From: Neonectria sp. B-13
Taxonomy: Eukaryota; Ascomycota; Sordariomycetes; Hypocreales; Nectriaceae
Assembly: GCA_002682825.1 (NCBI GenBank)
Contig: NOKP01000014.1
Coordinates: forward strand, 1,351,781 to 1,415,780
Length of the DNA stretch: 64,000 nucleotides
Direction: 5' to 3'
Shown here: piece after piece, positions 12,301 through 24,807 of the stretch
Numbering within the stretch: the stretch's first letter is position 1
How the letters are laid out: every line of letters begins with the position of its first letter
Position numbers and translations under genes: made by a program
The notes under the pieces: generated by a model
What the model saw: the letters and a program-made list of their open reading frames with translations, nothing else
Databases searched by the model: none
Told to the model about the DNA's origin: nothing

Positions 12301-13311
12301 TCGTCTGTACGGCAAGATCAAGGCTACAGAATGCTTGAACAAGACGTGGCAGAAGAAGATCATCGAGGGGGACCCCGACCTCGCCCCCAACGTCAAGGCA
12401 CTCATTCTCCACTCAAATCAAATGACGAATTGGGTTGCGGAGATGATCCTAGCCCAGATGGATGTGAAGAAGCGTGTGGTTGTGATCAAGCATTTCGTTT
12501 CTGTTGCCGATGTAAGTCAACCCAAGCGAGGTTATACATTGATGAGAACAACTTCTAATGTGGAAATAGCGATGTCGCGCCCTGAACAACTTCTCAACAC
12601 TAACCTCCATCATCTCGGCGCTAGGTACCGCGCCAATCGCTCGGCTAAAGCGAACGTGGGATCAAGTACCCCAGCGCACGCAAACCGTTTTGGAGTCGAT
12701 GCGAAGGGTAATGGCCAGCACAAAAAACTTTGGAGAGTACCGAGAAGCCCTCCATGCAGCCAACCCGCCCTGTATCCCATTTTTTGGTATGGAACCACAA
12801 CCCCCAGCCCACCAATTTCGTCCATGTTTCTAACAGCTGCCACTAAAGGTGTCTACCTGACCGACCTTACTTTCATCGAGGACGGAATCCCCTCCATCAT
12901 CAAGAAAACCAACCTCATCAACTTTGCCAAGCGAGCTAAGACTGCCGAGGTAATCCGTGACATTCAGCAGTACCAGAATGTGGGATACTCGTTGCAGCCA
13001 GTTCCCGAGCTGCAAGACTACATATTGAGTAATATGCAGGCGGCTGGCGATGTGCACGAGATGTACGACAAGAGCTTGCAAATTGAGCCTCGTGAACGAG
13101 AGGACGAGAAGATTGTGAGGTACGTAGAGTTGCGAAGTCTCCCGTCATTCTACGGTGGCACGATCTCCTGGCATTGAGAAGTTATGTTCTTTGAGGAGAT
13201 ACAACCCAGGACCATTGCTTTAGTTCTTGGTCAAAACCAAGATGGAAGAAGAAACATGCTTACTCGTCATTTTCAACACGCAGGGTCCTGGCCGAATCGG
13301 GTTTCCTGTAA
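9336..13311 (+). CDS. CDC25: Ras guanine nucleotide exchange factor, Cdc25 type (SH3-WW-RasGEF)
   Basis: Five exons (9336-10145, 10214-12511, 12570-12786, 12849-13119, 13284-13311) encode 1207 residues. Domains in order: SH3 about 67-121 (ALYDYEA start, GWFPSNY end); a WW-like segment about 179-208; a long middle region; RasGEF N-terminal module from about 788 (LLTYRSF); catalytic RasGEF/Cdc25 domain about 952-1190 (ECLNKTW, PCIPFFGVYLTDLTFIEDG). The protein should load GTP onto Ras at the plasma membrane and so feed the cAMP-PKA pathway. The catalytic domain crosses two short introns that a naive reading runs through in the wrong frame. The tiny last exon was placed because it completes the C-terminal ending VLAESGFL. 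Intron 3 ends in AAAG, which is unusual (see findings). A later start at the Met near 9498 is possible. Length and domain order match fungal Cdc25 orthologues. Confidence 0.93.
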
Positions 13312-13770
13312 GCAACCACTCTGTCACGGTTCCGAGACATTGTACAGTCGCATGAACGCATGGGACGGAATGATTGCAAGGGGCTTGGCATTCAATGGTT
13401 ATTTTGCCATTGCAGCAAGAATGATGACTGGCGACTTTATGAAATAACAGCGAACGTGGTGTTCACCGTGTCGCAACATGGAGTCGTTGGAGAAGGATAC
13501 TTTCTTTCCGCCGGTGAGGCTATGCAACTCTGCACGGACACGCATGGCCGGAAGGTGAGCGGAAGATGCTATGCCAACAGGGGCGGGGTCGCTTGGCAAG
13601 ATGCTACTGCCAGCTTGGCTATTGCCAGAGTTGAAAATGGGATTGGATCAGGGTGGCCTTGAGCCAATCAAGCTAGGCTCAATAGGCTGGGTGAGGGAGA
13701 GGCCAGCGAACGGAATTGAGCTCCAAGTCCCAAGTAAAAGGCGAGCCTCATTGGGGATTTATTTGGTCGG

Positions 13771-13803
13771 CGGGTAGTGCACAACGCATTTGTGCACTAC
13801 CCG
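13771..13803. repeat. perfect 14-bp inverted repeat (hairpin)
   Basis: The arm CGGGTAGTGCACAA is followed by a 5-base loop CGCAT and then the exact reverse complement of the arm. Each arm contains the palindrome GTGCAC. It lies about 460 bp past the stop codon of the Ras exchange factor. Confidence 0.9.
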
Positions 13804-14255
13804 GCGTCATCGCAAGTCATACTCCAAGCGAGTGGCTGAGGCACATTGAAAGGAGTTGGGACAACGGATTGGATATACCTGGAAGGCCATAGACGGGCCG
13901 AAACATGGATATATGTACCTGAGATGGAATCTACGGAAGCACGAGTTGTGTGTGCAATATCAAGGGGAGGCTGGAGCGAGGTTCAACTACTTGACCGTTT
14001 CAAGCACCAGCGTTTTCCATCTCACCCTTCCAGTATCAACACTGTGCGTTGCAGACCTGAAGAAGTGGTTGGTGCTACGGGAATCGCGTCGGTCATAACG
14101 AACTGTGATGGAAGATACTGATGCGTGGTTGAACCATCAACTTTATAGTGAGATAACGAAGTTGATTTATAGCTCAAGTAGTATTATAAATAACTCCACG
14201 CAAAAGAATTCCTGCCAGCTTAGGTACAAGCTCATAAGGCAAACCATAAGAGAGA

Positions 14256-14287
14256 GAAGAAGAAGAAGAAGAAGAAGAAGAAGAAGA
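14256..14287. repeat. (GAA)n trinucleotide microsatellite
   Basis: About ten uninterrupted GAA units, preceded by a short GA run. It sits just past the stop codon of the hydrophilic-protein gene on the minus strand, so it would be transcribed as (TTC)n in that 3' UTR. Confidence 0.9.
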
Positions 14288-14309
14288 CAAAGCATCAACC
14301 ATCCATCAC

Positions 14310-15322
14310 TTAGTGCTTGTGAAGCTTGGCCTTGATACGCTCACCGAGGCTGGGCTTGTCCTTGCCGCTGCTACCGTGGTGGTGAGAATCGCCACCTTGA
14401 TCGTGTTGCTCGCCTTTTTCTTCCAAGAGACCTGTTCGAGAGGGAGAAAGTGTTAGTAAAGGAAACGCACTTGGCATAAAGCTATTATAGAATTAAAGTT
14501 GTTGAACGTACGATCGGCTTCGCGTCCGGCCCCGGGCTTCGTAGCATCAAAATCTCCGCCATCAGCGGCGAACCCAGTCGTCTTGACGTACTCCTGGCCG
14601 GTGCCCTCGGAGTGACCCGCCTCGGTCTTCTGGGCGGACGAACCCAAGGGCTTCGGCTCTGAATGTGTCGACCCTAAGGGTTCTGTCTCCACTGACTTTG
14701 ACTCCAGGGGCTTTGACTCTGGGACCTTGCCCAGGCTGTCGTCACGCGTGGTGGTTGTGGTGCTTTCGTGGGGGCGTGAGTCTAAGCCCTCCGACGGCCT
14801 TAAGTTTGTGTTTTCAAGGCCGCCGCTGGACTTGCTGGCGGGGCCAGGGGTACTAGTGTCGACATCGTGCAGCTTGGAGGTAATCTGGGGGATCTTCTCT
14901 GGGTCGCGTGTGTCGATCTGTTCAGATGTGGTGTCGTGCAGAGTAGATTGGGGAACAGAGGTCGTCTCGAAGTGTTGAGAAGTTGTGGTCGTCCCGCGGT
15001 GAGGGATTGCGGACGTTTCGGATTGTTTGGGGAGAGTCGTCGTCTCAGAGTTCTTAGGGATTACGGAGGCCTCAGACTGCTGGCCTTGGAGGGATTTCTC
15101 GACCTGCTCCTGTTGGGCTGAGTCTTGAAGACGTTAGCTAATCTCGCCTGCGGCAGATACTAGAACATCACTATAAGGTGAAGGCTTACCCAGGTTTCCG
15201 GCGTCATAGGGCTCGCCCTGAGAGACGTTGCCCTTGACCCCAGACACTGGCTCTTTGTTGGTAGTGTCCTCTCCCCAGACGGCCTTGGCGGCCGCGGCAG
15301 CGACGCTGTTGATGGTCTCCAT
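14310..15322 (-). CDS. hydrophilic repeat-bearing protein, stress/LEA-like
   Basis: Three exons, 15322-15190, 15117-14512 and 14431-14310, give a 286-residue, very hydrophilic protein with almost no aromatic residues. It starts with an alanine-rich helix-forming segment (METINSVAAAAAKAVWG). The middle holds imperfect 9-10-residue Ser-Glu-Thr...Pro repeats, then a second repeat set of the type ESKPLES/VETEPLG. The end carries what I take to be the conserved part: GFAADGGDFDATKPGAGREA, then RLLEEKG and the C-terminus KIKAKLHKH. The composition resembles fungal LEA/dehydrin-like or small stress proteins that are disordered in solution, but I cannot name a tested function. An in-frame ATG nine codons upstream (15349) is possible; I prefer METINS because the upstream residues look like leader. 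The first exon is GC-rich and preceded by a (TAG)n-type run. Confidence 0.75.
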
Positions 15323-15361
15323 GATGAGAAGTTGCAGAGTGTAAGGCACCTAGGAGGGTAG

Positions 15362-15434
15362 ATAGTAGTAGTAGTAGTAAGTAGTAGTAGTAAGTAGTAG
15401 TAGTAGTAGTAGTAGTAGTAAGTAGGTAGGTAGG
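15362..15434. repeat. (TAG)n microsatellite with interruptions
   Basis: A run of TAG/GTA units broken by occasional extra A, grading into TAGG units. It lies 40-110 bp upstream of the start codon of the hydrophilic-protein gene, in its promoter or leader. Confidence 0.9.
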
Positions 15435-18229
15435 CGTGATGTATGAGTGTAGAAGATGAGGTAGGAGATAAGATGGATTATGTGCCGGAAGTAGTTGGGC
15501 AGGTGCAGATGCTGGATTAAATATAGAGACGCATCTGAGGAAGGCCGGCAATACGGCAACGTTTAATTGCAAGTGCAACGACGATCAGCTAATTGTTCAA
15601 CGGCGCTGACGTCGTCACTTTGTGTGCAAACATTCGGTGTATTCCCTTGACGTTGACACATTACTACGCTCTATGGTCTAAGAGGGGACATGTCCAACTC
15701 TCTCGCAAGTACAGTAGTGGGCAGAAGGTGCGTAAGGCTGTGCCCGTTGCGTTTGAAGTACAAGGACGACCGGTCAGACAAATGATGACGACGACCCACC
15801 TTGACGATCGGTCCTTTCAGAAGAGATGTCGGCCATGGTTTGGCGTTGGTTGGCCAGGTCGCAGTGAGGCCCGCCTTGGTCCCATGTCCCTGGTTGGATG
15901 GATGATGTAGGTTATGACGTTTGTGTCAGTCGGGTGCAAGTAAAAAAGCAAGCCACATTGACACATATTGTTTCGCCCAGGTATTACAGACGCAGGCGCA
16001 GGCGCAGGTACAATACCCTAGAGGAACAGCGGCTTGCCCGCCCTGTGGACGGGTACTTCCAAAGTTCCAGATCCGAATGCTGGTGGGATCGGGAATATGA
16101 ACGACGTCATCGACGAGGGGGGTCGAGTCCCCTAGTTTGAGAGTTGGTGATCCCCCGCAAATCTCACCTTGCGGCCTTGACCTGACGCCACAGTGCATGA
16201 GTGCAGGAAAGTAAGAAACCAGGCCAAGCTTCCTTTCAGAAACTGCAGTTACCGGTATGTGGTGCACTTATTGGTAGAGCATCGTAATCTTTCGCAAGAT
16301 TGAAATTACAGCCGGCATTATGAGTGTTGATTTGTTTGGTGAACTAGGCAGGCATGGCCATTCATCGTCAGGTTTATCGTGCGACTCCTGCCACCATTCG
16401 CCATCTTCCGATACCTCTCAGAGTTTGCCATCTTCGTGATGCATGTGGAGGGAGTGGTGATTCCGATTCAAGATCTTAATTCTCTGCTTGGTGAAGGGGT
16501 AATGTTTTGTCGATTCCCCCCTTGCTTGCCACTGCCCAGATTTGTAGGTACTAAGGTAAGTAGTAGGTGAATGAGCTGCGGAACGGGATGCCTGAGGTGA
16601 CACAAGAAGCCAACCTTAAATCGACGGAAGGTGGGCGACCCATGCATGCCTTAGCCGAGATGCTTCGGCCGAGTCCCGGCTTTCGCGGCTAGAGAAGGGG
16701 TTCAAGGGATCAGGGGATCAATCACGATCCAGAGTCCAGACTCGAGAATCCAAAGGGCTGGAAACGAGGGTCAGATGCATCGGGCCTTGCATGGTTCTGC
16801 GAGCTACTGATCAGTGGTCAGTGGTCACCCTACCAATCTTTTTGGTACACTATAGATCAGGCAATAGTTGTATCCCGTTCCCATCAGGTGCGTCGCACTT
16901 GTCGGTATCCGTGTTGGTAAATTGGAAAGATTTTGGTAGGGATTAGGTCTGTAATGCTGTGATTACTGTCGTGCTCAACAGAGTAAAGAGGGTGGGACGA
17001 GAGACAGAAAAGCGTGCGTGCCTGACTGGCGTGCCTGGCGTGTAAGATGAGGTGCAAAGATTACGATTAGGCCCATGAGCCATGGCCGTGTCGCCTGGGC
17101 TAAAATCCCACCATTCGGTGAGCACGTTATTAATCAGATTAAATCGAGAGCTACCCAAGATCCAACGCGCCGTCGGTACTAGTAATGAGCAATGCCCCGA
17201 ACCAACCAAGTAACCAAGTACCCACCTATGTAGTAACCTTGAACCAGCTAACCAGCCAATCATCGGAGTGTCGCCTCGTCCCAAGCTGACCCTTCTCAGC
17301 TCGTCATCATCAACGCCCACCAGTGTTCGTTGTACTGTAAGTTGTGTCTCCGTCTCCGCCCCCCACCTCCACTTCCGGCCCACCTCCACTTCATCCTCGT
17401 CGTCGTTTCTGCTCCCTTAGTGTAGGTGCTTCGTGCCCCAGGCAGACTTCACCCCCTCTTGTCTTCTCATCTCTTGATGCTTTTTTCCCGGCTTGCCTGT
17501 GACTTGTGACCAGGCTGACCCTGTCTACTGCCCACTCAGCCAGCCAGCTATGCCACTCCGGCGCCCGAGCAGATCTGGCGAATAGGAGCTCGTCCGTTTG
17601 TCCCGCGGATCCTCACGTACTCGATACGTAGGCTAGCACGCAGCACGCACTAATACAGTACTGGATCCTCCCCGATAAGTCTCAGGTCTCCAGAGCGTCG
17701 GGGCGCCAGCGACCGCCAACAACCCGCTCCAGGGACAGTGTCGAGTCGGATCGATGGGCGTCTCCTGGTCTAGTGCGCAGTACCGACCGGGCTGGGCCTT
17801 AGTTGCCTAGCTCCACATCCCAGAGGCAACTCTCTTTCATCTGCTGACGTGAGTTACAAGCTACAGGCAACACAGGCTACTAGTAGAGAGGACGACTCCG
17901 TGGTTCATACGTACTTTCGCTCTCATTAGAGCAAGTGGCCCTGTAACCGTAAGCTGTGCTACTGAGTTCGTGGGCAGTAGCTGCGACAGACAGTGTCCAC
18001 TTTGACGTCCGAGCAACTCTCCACCGCATTCCATCCCTGTCCCACATCCACTTCAAACATCCACTTCAAACATCCACACATCATCCACACATCCACAACT
18101 GCATTTCATCCTTCTCCCAAGGCGTCTCACGGGGATTCGCTTTTCGACTCGCTCGACCGCTGCGTACCCGCACGGCGCTGCTCTGCGCTGTGCTGTGCCG
18201 TGCCGTTACAGCAACTGAGTTTACTACAC

Positions 18230-18249
18230 GGACTGGACTGGACTGGACT
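18230..18249. repeat. (GGACT)4 pentanucleotide repeat
   Basis: Four perfect GGACT units followed by a degenerate CGACT unit, within the long leader or promoter of the downstream Zn2Cys6 gene. An imperfect ATCCACTTCAAAC-type duplication lies at about 18044-18075. Confidence 0.85.
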
Positions 18250-19251
18250 CGACTGGAACTAGACCGTACGAATACTTGAGTGGGCGCCTGTTCCACAGTC
18301 AGTCCGTCACCTTTGATTGCCATTGCCCATTTGCGATTGTCCCCCTCCCTCACATGGCAGAGGTCGTCCCAGGGCTTCCAGCGCGTCCCCGAGCATCCTA
18401 AAACGTCCCAGAGTGTTTTTTCAAGCTCCCGGGCTCCCGGATTTCCAGATTCCCAGCGCTCTGGCAACGTATCGCAGGGCTCCATTGCTTGCTTTGAGCT
18501 CCCATCACCCCGCTGCGCCAGTGGCTTGCTGCAATAACACCGGCTCACGGAACGATTCAACGCCCGGGTGCGCACCACGCAACGCACTCGGTTAGCACTC
18601 TCTCTCACATAACATTCGCCCATCACGCTTGCTCGTCACTCTCGCGTTGCTCAATTAACTGGCCTTCTGCTGCTACTCCCGCATTCATCCATCTTATTCG
18701 TCCCCTACCGTCTTCCTCATCCTGGTCTCAAGATCCAAGTAACGGACCAGCTCAAGCCGCCAGCCCGGCAGGCCACGGGTAGGCAAGCTCCGGTCTTGAA
18801 CTACAGCATTCAATCATCCTCCAATACGGTGGAACCAGATCGTGTTACCAATACGCCTACAGACAGGCGCCAACGGGTACCGGGAAACGGAAACAAGAAC
18901 AGGTCGCGGACTTCCCTTCACGGTTAGGGTTGAAGAGTCTTGGGATCCTGCACGAGGAAGTGTTGTCGTTGAGTGGCCGGCCGAGGCGATCGATGGTAGC
19001 CACGACGAACCACAACCACCAGGACATCGGCGCGCACTCGCTCGCGTCACTTCTCGTGATGGGCTCAGCTTTGTCGAATCGCTATCCATCCCTCCGCATA
19101 CCTCACTCGTCAACTCTCGCGATACCTCGGTGAGCCGAGCCGCAAGTCCACAGCCGTCAGCGGCTACCTTCAACCGACCTCCATCCTTCCGTCACCGCGG
19201 CGTCGCCACATCGTCACATCGATCGATCACCACCACCAGCCCTGTTCCACC

Positions 19252-21184
19252 ATGGTCTACTGTGGGAAAGCCTCCCAGGGCTGCCAGAACTGTCGCACAC
19301 GGCGTATCAAGGTATGTCCATCTCACCCAGGCTACTCCTAGTCGCGCTTCATCCCCAAACCTCCCGCTCTCACTCACTGACCTTGACATGCTTAGTGCGA
19401 CAAGGTGAGACCCGATTGCTCCCAATGCATCCGAGTCGGCAAGAAATGCCCTGGTTACCGCGACCAATTGTCGCTCATGTTCCGCGACGAGAGCAGCAAG
19501 GTCATCCAGAAAGCCCATGCCCAATGGGGTGTTGGTGATGCTCCCCTTGACACCCCCCAGCTTCAGACTGCCTCAAAATCTATCGCTTCCTCGTCCTCGT
19601 CCTCCGCCTCTTCCGCCTCCTCAGCCTCCTCATCCTCATCATCTATAGCTCCTTGGGCGACTTCGCCCAAGCCCGCAGCCGCTCACCGGGCTTTGCCCCC
19701 GACGCCGCCGTCCCCAGCCTCGTCCCAGTTCTCCTCATCTCAACCGCCATCATCCATTGCACTACCTCCCGCTGTTGTCTGGCCCTTGCGACTGCCCAGT
19801 CCCGTCGACCCTAGCCTTGAAGAGCTGGGTGTTCAATTTTACATCAACCGGTACCTGATCGGCCACCCCGATGAGCCAAGGACTGCCGGCGATCTCGTTG
19901 CCGTTGAGTGGCTGTGGGACCCTTCACTACAGGACGTCATGACAGCTGTTGGCCTCGCCAGCTTATCAAACCTGAGGGGCGACAAAAACCTAATGACAAC
20001 TGCCCGCCAGAGGTACGGCCAAGCCTTGCGCCGGACTGGCCAAGTCATACAGACACCAATCACTCCGTCTTTTGAGGTTACCATGAGGGGCGTCGTGATG
20101 CTAGCCATGTTCGAGGTGCGTGCAATCCATCGCATTTCCCATAGTATGCTTCATTGCTGATAGCTTGACTAGTTGGTCAAAGGAACTCACCAGGGGATCG
20201 CCCATGTTCATGCACACATCATGGGTGGTGTTGCCCTCCTGCGACGATGGTGCCCCATGCCCAAAGCCGCCTTCGGAGGTGTTCGCGCTATGGTCCAGAT
20301 GTGCTTTTCGTTGGTATATCAACCTTACAATCTCAGCAGTCGATGTCTGCGCGCTAGGCTAACCAGCTATTCAACAGTTCATTCCAGCGTGCATATCAAA
20401 CACCCCTCTCCCGGAGCCGTTTTACGAATGGGCGGCTTTTAGTAACTCTCTGCTGGACCCTGAAGATCGCCCTGCCGCCAGCCTGGGACTCCTTATTGCC
20501 CGATTCATCGAAATCTCGGCCTACACCGAGACTCATGTCCTCAGCGATGGCCGGCCCAGCACGACTTCCATGTTGCAGCAGCTGCTTGACCTAGATACCG
20601 AGTTTGCGGAGTGGGAACATACCCTCGGGGCCACTTGGCTCTATCGCACAGAGAAGGCGGACGATCTGCCGCCCGCGGCCGTCTTCCAAGGCCAGTGCCA
20701 TGTCTACTATGACATGTGGGCTGCTCGCATGTGGGGTCACTACCGCTGGGCTCGAATCCTTGCCAACCAAGCCATCGTAAACTTCGTCAACAATAACCCT
20801 CTGTCCAGTTTGCCATTGATATCGGCAACTGAGCATGATCGTCGGTTCAAAATCATCCGGAAGTTGGCCCGGGACGTGCTCGTAAGCACACCAAGTCACT
20901 GGCGTCACCCTCTACTCGATGATAGATCTACCGTGCCTGTGGATAAACCTGGGGGGGCAGGGTCTGGCTCAGCCGGTATCCCGATTGTATTGTTCCAAAT
21001 CAAGTTGGCAGCCTGTGCCCCAGGGGTTCCCGTGGCATATTGGAACTGGGTCTATGGGGTCATGGAGTGCATATGGAGCGACCTAGGCATGCTACATGCT
21101 AAATCTATGATGGAGGCAATGAGGGCACACAAGGACGCTCTGCACAGGGCAAAGGCAGACGGGATTCTTACACATGGTGAGTAG
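19252..21184 (+). CDS. Zn2Cys6 transcription factor with N-terminal zinc cluster
   Basis: Four exons, 19252-19311, 19396-20115, 20173-20313 and 20378-21184, all spliced in phase 0, encode 575 residues. The start lies in a CACCATGG context, and the MVYCGKAS opening is common in this class. The zinc cluster is complete, with Cys at 11, 14, 21, 28, 31 and 38; the first intron falls directly before the third Cys. A Ser/Pro-rich linker (about residues 75-180) follows, then a helical regulatory region of the fungal-specific transcription factor type (probably Fungal_trans_2). The role is DNA binding in the nucleus; the regulon is unknown. There is no neighbouring biosynthetic cluster to suggest a local target. 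Confidence 0.9.
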
Positions 21185-21783
21185 AATGGGCCCGGAATTG
21201 GAAACGCGGGATCAGCGCAGGCAAGGGTTATGGGGAAATGGCTGGATGAGGCGCATTGCTTGGGCTGGTAAGGTTCCTGGATTTTGGACACTAGACGTCG
21301 ACATCGAGTCCGGCGCGATTTGGGAACAGCGGGTCAGGGGTTGCCAACGTTTACAAGTACCCCCGGTTGGTTGGCGTTGCTGGCGATTTAGGAAATGGGG
21401 GTTTACATGACTATATGTATATGAGGTCCTTTTAGGGATCCCCATGCTTGCATGCCAATTATGATTGATATGATAAGACTTATGTGAAGCTCTGGTCGTG
21501 ATTGTACGAGGACGGCGTACCATTGTGGGCCCCACCCCGCTTGATGGCCCTGGCAGATTCGGACAAATGTTGGGGTCGGCCGATACCTAGCTAGCACGTG
21601 CACCTGCAGCCGCATCCGCAAGGCTACAGCAACAGCAACAGCAACGTCAACCACGTCAACCACGTCAACCCAGGCCTTATCGAGTATCATCACCATCATC
21701 ACCATCATCACGATAACCCTCTCCCGGCTGATCGCATATCTCCTCATCCGACTGGCTCCCAGTCGCAGCTCCCCACTGGCACG
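21185..21783. other. intergenic region upstream of SGF73
   Basis: About 600 bp holding the 3' UTR of the Zn2Cys6 gene and the SGF73 promoter and leader, with three short tandem repeats near its end. Confidence 0.5.
21625..21711. repeat. cluster of three short tandem repeats
   Basis: In order: CAGCAA-type units (about 21627-21645), three perfect copies of the 9-mer ACGTCAACC (21644-21670), and ATCACC-type units (about 21687-21711). All lie in the promoter or leader of SGF73; the 9-mer contains ACGTCA, which resembles a CRE half-site. Confidence 0.85.
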
Positions 21784-23261
<1,478 letters not shown>

Positions 23262-23771
23262 GAGAGTTCGGAAGGTCCTTGAGCGTCTATTCTTGGGCAG
23301 GGTCAGCCAAAGCGATACAAGCCAATATTTGATACACCGGAACGGAGGGCTTTAATGATTGATGATGCTCTATTCATATTCACGACCTGGTGGTAGTGGT
23401 CACACCCTCAATACCGAGAGCAATCACACCCGGTAATTACATCATATGCTCCCTGAGTTTCCCGCGGGATGTAGTAGCCAAGAGGTGCATCGTCACATGC
23501 AACTAGGTAGCCGCGGGTTGTCAACGGCGCCGCGTTTTGTCAACGGCGCCGCGTTCGGACTAATCATGATGGAGTTCGTATTTCCTAACTTGGCATGGTG
23601 ATGACGTCGTGGTTTCTGCACCACTACCACCCACCCGTTCATTGGCCATCGTCGCCAGCTCAATACCTAGTACAGCAACGACTCTCACAAGCTCTTCGCT
23701 TCCCACTTCAACCCCGAACAAAAAAGACGCAGCAAGAATTGGTCAAGGACAATTGCAGGGCCACAACTGCC
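23262..23771. promoter_or_regulatory. promoter region of the peroxisomal carrier
   Basis: 510 bp with no gene; it contains a perfect 19-bp tandem duplication (23518-23555) about 220-250 bp before the carrier start. Confidence 0.5.
23518..23555. repeat. perfect 19-bp tandem duplication
   Basis: Two adjacent identical 19-mers, each TTGTCAACGGCGCCGCGTT and therefore each holding the palindrome GGCGCC. The units abut directly with no spacer. Confidence 0.95.
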
Positions 23772-24770
23772 ATGGCGTCAAACCAAGCTCTGAATGCCCT
23801 CGGCCACGCCGTCTCTGGCTCCGTGGGGACCGCCATCTCGACGGCCGCGCTGTACCCGCTGGATCTCGTCACAACACGCCTCAAAGCACAGCCGCAGTCG
23901 CAGTTGCGGCAGCAAGATGCCGACGCCGGCTACGACGGGGTCATAGCTGCCTTCAGGGGAATCACGTCGCGCGAGGGCGGAATTCAGGCGCTGTACAGCG
24001 GGTTAGGGGCGGATGTGGCCAAGTCTGTGGTGGACAGCTTTCTGTTCTTTGGCTTCTACAACTACCTACGCCGGCGGGATCGCAGGCCCAAGATCCTGGA
24101 GGAACTTGCTGTGGGCGCCATCGCGGGCGCGTGTGCGAGAGCTATCACTACGCCTATGTCTAACGTGGTGACACGGAAGCAGATGTCGTCCGAGCAACAG
24201 ACGCTCGGGGAGATGCTCGCTGCCATCCGCAAGCAAAGCGGTCTTCTCGGCCTGTGGTCTGGCTATTCGGCCACGCTGGTGCTCACCCTCAATCCGAGCA
24301 TCACCTTCTTCGTCAACCGCAGGTTGGCGGAGCGCATTATCCCGGCCCTGGAAGATGAGGATATCCCAGTAGCCTGGGTCGCCTTCTTGATTGCAGCTTG
24401 GAGCAAGGCTACTGCCACCGCAATCACTTATCCCTTCCAGAAAGGAAAGACTCGCCTTCAGATGGCCAGTTGCTCAGGACACACGCCAACGGATAACGGA
24501 GAAAAGGGGGTTGAGAGTGAACAAGAGACGGTATCGTTGCGCAGCAAGGTCGTCAGGCTTCTCGACCAGACCATATTTGGTGTCATCCTGCGCATCATCA
24601 AGGAAGAAGGCACACGGGCCCTGTACGCCGGGATCCAGGGCGAACTGCTTAAGAGCTTCTTTAGCCACGGCCTGACAATGCTCAGCAAGGGAGTCATCCA
24701 CCGGTTGGTCATCCGGCTATGGTTTTTGACACTGCCTCACCTACCACGACGAAGGCTTCAGTCCAAGTGA
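23772..24770 (+). CDS. peroxisomal carrier of the PMP47/ANT1 (SLC25A17) type
   Basis: A single exon of 332 residues. It has three mitochondrial-carrier-family repeats, with signatures YPLDLVTTRLK near the start, TPMSNVVTRKQ in the middle and YPFQKGKTRLQ in the third repeat, giving six expected membrane helices. This signature set, especially the second and third, matches the PMP47/ANT1/SLC25A17 branch, which moves adenine nucleotides or CoA-type cofactors across the peroxisome membrane for fatty-acid oxidation. The open frame continues 59 codons upstream, but the ATG at 23772 gives the usual short N-terminus. The gene converges on the NOSIP-like gene, whose stop codon is only 37 bp away. Confidence 0.88.
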   Translation: MASNQALNALGHAVSGSVGTAISTAALYPLDLVTTRLKAQPQSQLRQQDADAGYDGVIAAFRGITSREGGIQALYSGLGADVAKSVVDSFLFFGFYNYLRRRDRRPKILEELAVGAIAGACARAITTPMSNVVTRKQMSSEQQTLGEMLAAIRKQSGLLGLWSGYSATLVLTLNPSITFFVNRRLAERIIPALEDEDIPVAWVAFLIAAWSKATATAITYPFQKGKTRLQMASCSGHTPTDNGEKGVESEQETVSLRSKVVRLLDQTIFGVILRIIKEEGTRALYAGIQGELLKSFFSHGLTMLSKGVIHRLVIRLWFLTLPHLPRRRLQSK

Positions 24771-24807
24771 TGAGGTATCCAAGCTATGGATGGGCTTTGG
24801 AGTTGGG

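Larger units (their letters stand above)
13312..14309. other. convergent intergenic region with hairpin and GAA repeat
   Basis: About 1 kb between two convergent genes. It should hold both 3' UTRs. It contains a perfect hairpin (13771-13803) and a trinucleotide run (14256-14287). I see no protein gene. Confidence 0.5.
15323..19251. promoter_or_regulatory. long divergent intergenic region
   Basis: 3.9 kb between two divergently transcribed genes. It includes microsatellites, CT-rich blocks and many short open frames without family resemblance. The last 1.3 kb before the Zn2Cys6 gene is pyrimidine-rich and reads like a long promoter and leader with several small upstream open frames. A non-coding RNA cannot be excluded. 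Confidence 0.45.

Noticed and set aside
16100..16145. T-arm-like GGGGGGTCGAGTCCCC, possible tRNA
   Set aside because: No matching acceptor, D or anticodon arms upstream; the loop starts with G instead of T.
18842..19408. 188-codon frame before the Zn2Cys6 gene as an extra N-terminal exon
   Set aside because: It runs in a different frame across the true start and first intron; the MVYCGKAS start in a strong context fits the family.
21644..21670. Three 9-bp units considered as a CRISPR-like array
   Set aside because: Units are contiguous with no spacers, in a fungal genome; a simple tandem repeat.
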